The notes beneath the pieces are model-generated. The model worked only from the letters and a program-made list of their open reading frames with translations. It was not told where the DNA came from and made no database searches. DNA of 64,000 bases from Lucifuga dentata (taxonomy: Eukaryota > Chordata > Actinopteri > Ophidiiformes > Bythitidae), in contig VXCM01002780.1 of the NCBI GenBank assembly GCA_014773175.1, forward strand, positions 91,885-155,884, given 5' to 3'. How positions within the stretch are numbered: the first letter of the stretch is position 1; each line of letters begins with the position of its first letter. Positions 60,328 through 64,000 of this stretch are shown here, one piece after another. The position numbers and the translations under genes are program-made.

Positions 60328-61775
60328 GTAATGTTAAAGACTTGGGTCAGGACTTCACTTGACAAGGTCTTTCTTACTCGTTTGACAATGACTAAGTGAA
60401 GATAGTTTGCAATGGTTGCCTGCAATGTCAATTTTTATGTCTCTATTGTACAGGTAAGGAGGAGAAAGTGTTGTGTAAAGGTTAGAGTCTCTGTAGTTTC
60501 ATTTCAATGCAAAAAACTGTGACAGCAAATCACTCACATACCGTAAATGCTCTAATAAAAACTAGCTCTTAGAAAATAATGGCTGAGATCTAATTATAAC
60601 TAGGTGTGTGGTCACTCAAACATTTTCTAATGCGTGCATACCCCATGCATGAGGAGGACAGGTTATTAGATCTTCATCTCTAGCTATGATGCAAACTAAT
60701 CTAAACTAACACAGAGACAACAAAAAACTGAATATCATAAGCTTCAAATTTGGTTAATTCTCCTGTTGATCACCTTTGAAATACATTGGATAGAATCATA
60801 AGAAATGCATCTGTATGTTTTTTTGTATTGGTTTGTAGTCCACAAGTTGTCCACCACCACAGAATACCATGCTGGATTACCAGTCATAACACATCTGGTT
60901 TAGTTACACATTCCAACAGACACTGTTGGTTGTATTCGTTTCGCTTGCTTTCTTATCCTTGTCATTGCACTGGCAACTCCTACTGGTCATTTCGGGTGCC
61001 TGTGTGAACAGGGACATGGAACCTCCTATGCATTATGCCCTCATGGTGAAAGTAAAGTCTGGCAAGTGAAACGAAGCAGCTGGTGACACCATGCGTCATG
61101 GAGGTAGCAGGTGGCTGTCTATACCTTTGCCAGTGCCATGGTGGAGTTACCAGCAACAGGGATTCCAAAAGAGCAAGGAACTGGGCATTCCAATTAAGGA
61201 GAAATTGGGGCAAAAGAATAATGGAATAGATACACATCCCTAATTAGATATAAGACTTAATACTCAAGTAGTACTACACAGAAATTAAGTATCCATTACA
61301 TTCACACATCCTATAAATTTATGTCCTCTGGATAAGGAATAATTACAATAACCTTTATGCTCAGGTAGATTTGGCCAAAAATGGTGCAAGTTTCTGTGGG
61401 ATATCACAACGCTTTCATGTTTCATGTTTATGGGTCAAATTTTAGACCACTACCACTCAAATCTGAATACAAGTTAATGTATTCAGTAGTAATGTATGCA
61501 AATTCCTGTAATTACAAGATTACATAAATATAATTGAACTAAACTGAGTATTTGATAATTAAAATTACTTGTAGCAGCTGTGCTTACATGGTGCTACAGT
61601 TCAGCTTTGAAAATACATGAAATAATTTAAATGGTGTGGCCAGCATATTGTATCTTACTGTTAGAAGAGACTCTTAAAGCACACTTCCACGTAGTGACAT
61701 TTTCTTACCACATCTGAACCAGTTCAATTTCCCATCTGCTTTCAACTGTCAAAGAGGCTCCTCTTACTTCTATAT

Positions 61776-61802
61776 CCCCCCCCCCCCCCCCCCCCCCCCC
61801 NC
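61776..61802. repeat. Poly-C tract with assembly join
   Basis: About 25 C interrupted by N at 61801. Confidence 0.9.
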
Positions 61803-61829
61803 CACATCCCTCTCTCCCACCCAGCAACA

Positions 61830-62240
61830 CTTTGAGCAAAACATTACTTTAGCCCCTGAGTCCCACAACAAGGCTTGTGCTGCTGTCATCTGCTCTAAAT
61901 GCTGTTTGCAGGGAGCGGGGGGGGCTCACTCTGATCCAAGTGCTGCCTGGATCATTAAGGGACCCTGTGGCTCAAGCTTCTGTCAGCGATCATTTCCAAT
62001 TACGTCTCCATTTTGCACCACACGTACCTTAGCCCCCGTGGGGGACAGTGGTACAAAATCACTGAGGTAGGGAGGGAGACATTAAGATGAGCTTTCACAT
62101 GTTCACCTTGTTGCCCCGGGAGAAATGGGACACATTTCTGAAGTAATGAATTCAGATTGACTAATTAAAATAAGCTTTTAGCGTGAGGACTTCTGTTGAT
62201 TTTGTGAGTGCAAAAGCTCACAAAATGTGAGGCTAAATGA
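61830..62240. other. Candidate conserved noncoding block
   Basis: High-complexity DNA with TCATTTCCAATTACG, GACTAATTAAAATAAGC, GCCCCCGTGGGGGAC (palindromic core) and CTGGATCATTAAGG. TAATTA and ATTA cores suggest homeodomain sites. No frame of note. Conservation not measured. Confidence 0.3.
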
Positions 62241-63199
62241 CTCATCAAGTCACAGTCACCTCTCCATGTAAATCCATTTTCAAACGGACGCCTTTCCCAA
62301 AACTAGTGAATGAATTAACCTAGAAATTAACAGAGCAGCTGCACTGACACAGAAATAACAGGTCTTAAAAATTACAATTACATTTCCTTCAGTTTTAGCA
62401 TGTCTGACCATAGGAGATATTTCATATTGCCTGTGTGGTTCTTATCACTTTCACATTTCTTTATACATATATATATGTATATATGTCAGTGGCAGCCCTG
62501 TATTTTATTTTACACCTAGGCCTTCAATACAATCCTCCCGCAATTAAACCACCTTCTAATAACCTCAGCATGACACTAGGGCTATAGGCTGTTGTAATTT
62601 GACGTAACCAGCCCATATTCACAGTGACAGTAACCTTTATCGAGTGGAATAAAGTGATTTAACATGAGGCTCAACATCTATGACAGTTACAACACACTAA
62701 CTGCAGAGACATGAATAGGATGTAGCATTATTACTCGTTATGATGGGATGCTGCATCACAAATAGACATCACATAGCCCAAATTAGTGTCATTACCAAAG
62801 AAACAAGAACAAACTCACAACCATCGCATTTACTCATACAACCTGGCAAGCAAACAAAAATTCCATAAAACACAAATAACACAATCAGATTCAACAGGAT
62901 TCCCCACAGATTCCAGCCACATAAAAATTCATCAAACTTACCAAAGCTGCTCATCATCTGAAGACAAAGTCCGTCCTCCTTTCTTTTTTATAAAGAGTTT
63001 AACGACACGGCTGTATAGTACATCGGTGCATTTCAGTTTCAAAATGTGAAAAAAAGTGCTGTCAGTTAATCCATTTCTTCTCCTCCTTCAGCCATTGTGC
63101 GTTAAAAAAAAAAACAATAGGACTAAGTAGAAATCGAAACAAAAAATCTAAAGCACTATATCTAAACATCAAATGCTCCGTTACGTGCTAGCTAGGTTT

Positions 63200-63782
63200 A
63201 CTTGAGTTAGCTAAGCTAACCGGCTTTTTGTTTCTTTTTTTTTTTTTGGCAGGCTGTAGCTCTGTAGCATAATGCTGTACTCCGATGACGTAGGCCAAGG
63301 CCAGCTGGAAGGCCCTGACGTGTAAAAGAATACGCCCAACATGGCAAACTCAAAATCTGATTGGTTAAAGAATATGACAATCAACAACATCATCCCATTT
63401 GCTTGAATAGCACAGGGGGTTCACTCGAGATTCTGAAGGCCTCAGGCTAGATTTTTTTTTACCCGGAGACAGCACAGGTAGAAAATCTGATTGGATAAAA
63501 GCTCTAATTTATATGAGCTGNTTTTTTACCCGGAGACAGCACAGGTAGAAAATCTGATTGGATAAAAGCTCTAATTTATATGAGCTGTGCTGGAAGCAGC
63601 CACCTGAGGGAGAGAGTAGCAGTGAAATGACGTTAATAATGAATAATTGATGGGAACAAACTTTTTAAAATACATATAGCATTAATTAAAATATATATTA
63701 AATTATAAAAACATAATTTGATGATTCTGACAAATCTCTAGGCCAGCAGAGAAAGTTTTGCTGGCCTTGACGGCCGACCACT
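63200..63782 (+). mobile_element. Possible hAT-like element, right end at 63782
   Basis: It closes with TTTTGCTGGCCTTGACGGCCGACCACTG, and CTAGGCCAGCAGAGAAAG just upstream pairs with it. AGGCCAAGGCCAGCTGGAAGGCC lies near 63290. CCACTG ends suit hAT elements. The left end is not fixed and the family is unsure. Confidence 0.35.
63455..63587. other. Duplicated 66-bp contig ends around a single N
   Basis: 63455-63520 and 63522-63587 are identical around N at 63521. Probably an assembly artefact. Confidence 0.85.
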
Positions 63783-63944
63783 GATCATTTCTAATTCTAT
63801 GGATTCTAGGGTGATGTAAAGGTCCAATGAATAAAATGACAGACTTATGTGGGTGTAAATTTATCAGTGGTGAGTCACAGCATTTGCACTTAACATGACT
63901 TTGTGAAATTCATTTTAACCATATGTTGTTATGTATCTTCTTTC
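63783..63944. other. Short unique stretch, nothing recognised
   Basis: Ordinary AT-rich DNA. Confidence 0.4.
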
Positions 63945-64000
63945 TTTTCCTTTCGGCTTTCCCTTCAGGGGTCACCACAGCGAATCATCTGCCTCCATCT
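63945..64000 (+). repeat. Edge of a very common fish interspersed repeat
   Basis: TTTCCTTTCGGCTTTCCC, then TTCAGGGGTCACCACAGCGAATCATCTGCC: this is the start of a dispersed sequence found throughout teleost genomes. The copy runs off the window. Class not assigned. Confidence 0.6.

Larger units (their letters stand above)
59884..63199. other. Mostly unique DNA with a possible exon and a candidate conserved block
   Basis: Candidate exon at 60174-60327 and block 61830-62240 are listed separately. A poly-C join with N lies at 61776-61802. No other signal recognised. Confidence 0.35.

Noticed and set aside
60930..61165. Loose inverted words (TTTCGCTTGC / GCAAGTGAAACG, GCACTGGCAACTCC / GGAGTTACCAGC)
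   Set aside because: Pairing is too scattered to define an element with edges.
1..64000. tRNA and rRNA genes
   Set aside because: No cloverleaf with a GGTTCGA-type arm and no rRNA text was seen on either strand by eye; a tRNAscan-SE run would settle it.

Overview
The window looks like a piece of a bony fish (teleost, probably percomorph) draft genome. It is AT-rich, crowded with CA, GATA and homopolymer microsatellites, and holds relics of hAT, TTAA-target, Tc1-like and LINE elements of kinds I know from fish genomes. The species cannot be told from the sequence. I find no intact protein-coding gene and no tRNA or rRNA gene. Almost all reading frames are short and lie in repeats or random AT-rich DNA. 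The only coding traces I can defend are a broken hAT transposase C-terminus (about 5687-6160), a frameshifted LINE 3' end on the minus strand (about 9767-10545), and a short L2-type LINE tail (about 12330-12632). One 154-base stretch (60174-60327) is bounded by AG and GT and fully open, and could be a real exon of a larger gene; this is unproven.

Layout. 0-13 kb: mostly unique DNA, a nested repeat island (3.5-4.3 kb) with a 160-bp palindromic element, the hAT relic, and the two LINE tails. 13-21 kb and 30-52 kb: repeated insertions of one family, here called family A, with termini TTAAAGGACC / GGTCCTTTAA, about 95-bp inverted ends and TTAA on both sides. I count eight near full-length copies and six partial ones, about 5.5 kb in all. 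24-36 kb: family C, an unclassified dispersed repeat in six copies, two with further repeats beside them. 28-30 kb and 36-37.5 kb: nested insertions. A T2/Kolobok-like element (family B) sits in a hAT-type element, and a family A copy sits in another family B copy. 52-64 kb: two hAT-type non-autonomous elements, several unique stretches that read like conserved noncoding sequence, a candidate exon, and the edge of a common fish repeat at the right end.

Assembly quality matters here. There are two N runs (14777-14830 and 50408-50842) and 22 single-N joins. Nearly all joins lie in poly-A/T or poly-C, or between two near-identical copies of 62-82 bp that look like unmerged contig ends, so local tandem duplications at these joins should not be trusted. 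The most interesting material is family A: its internal AATAAA plus A-tract, its inverted-dimer and mixed-arm variants, and the clean TTAA nesting events. Two near-perfect hairpins (52673-52734 and 38092-38205) also stand out.
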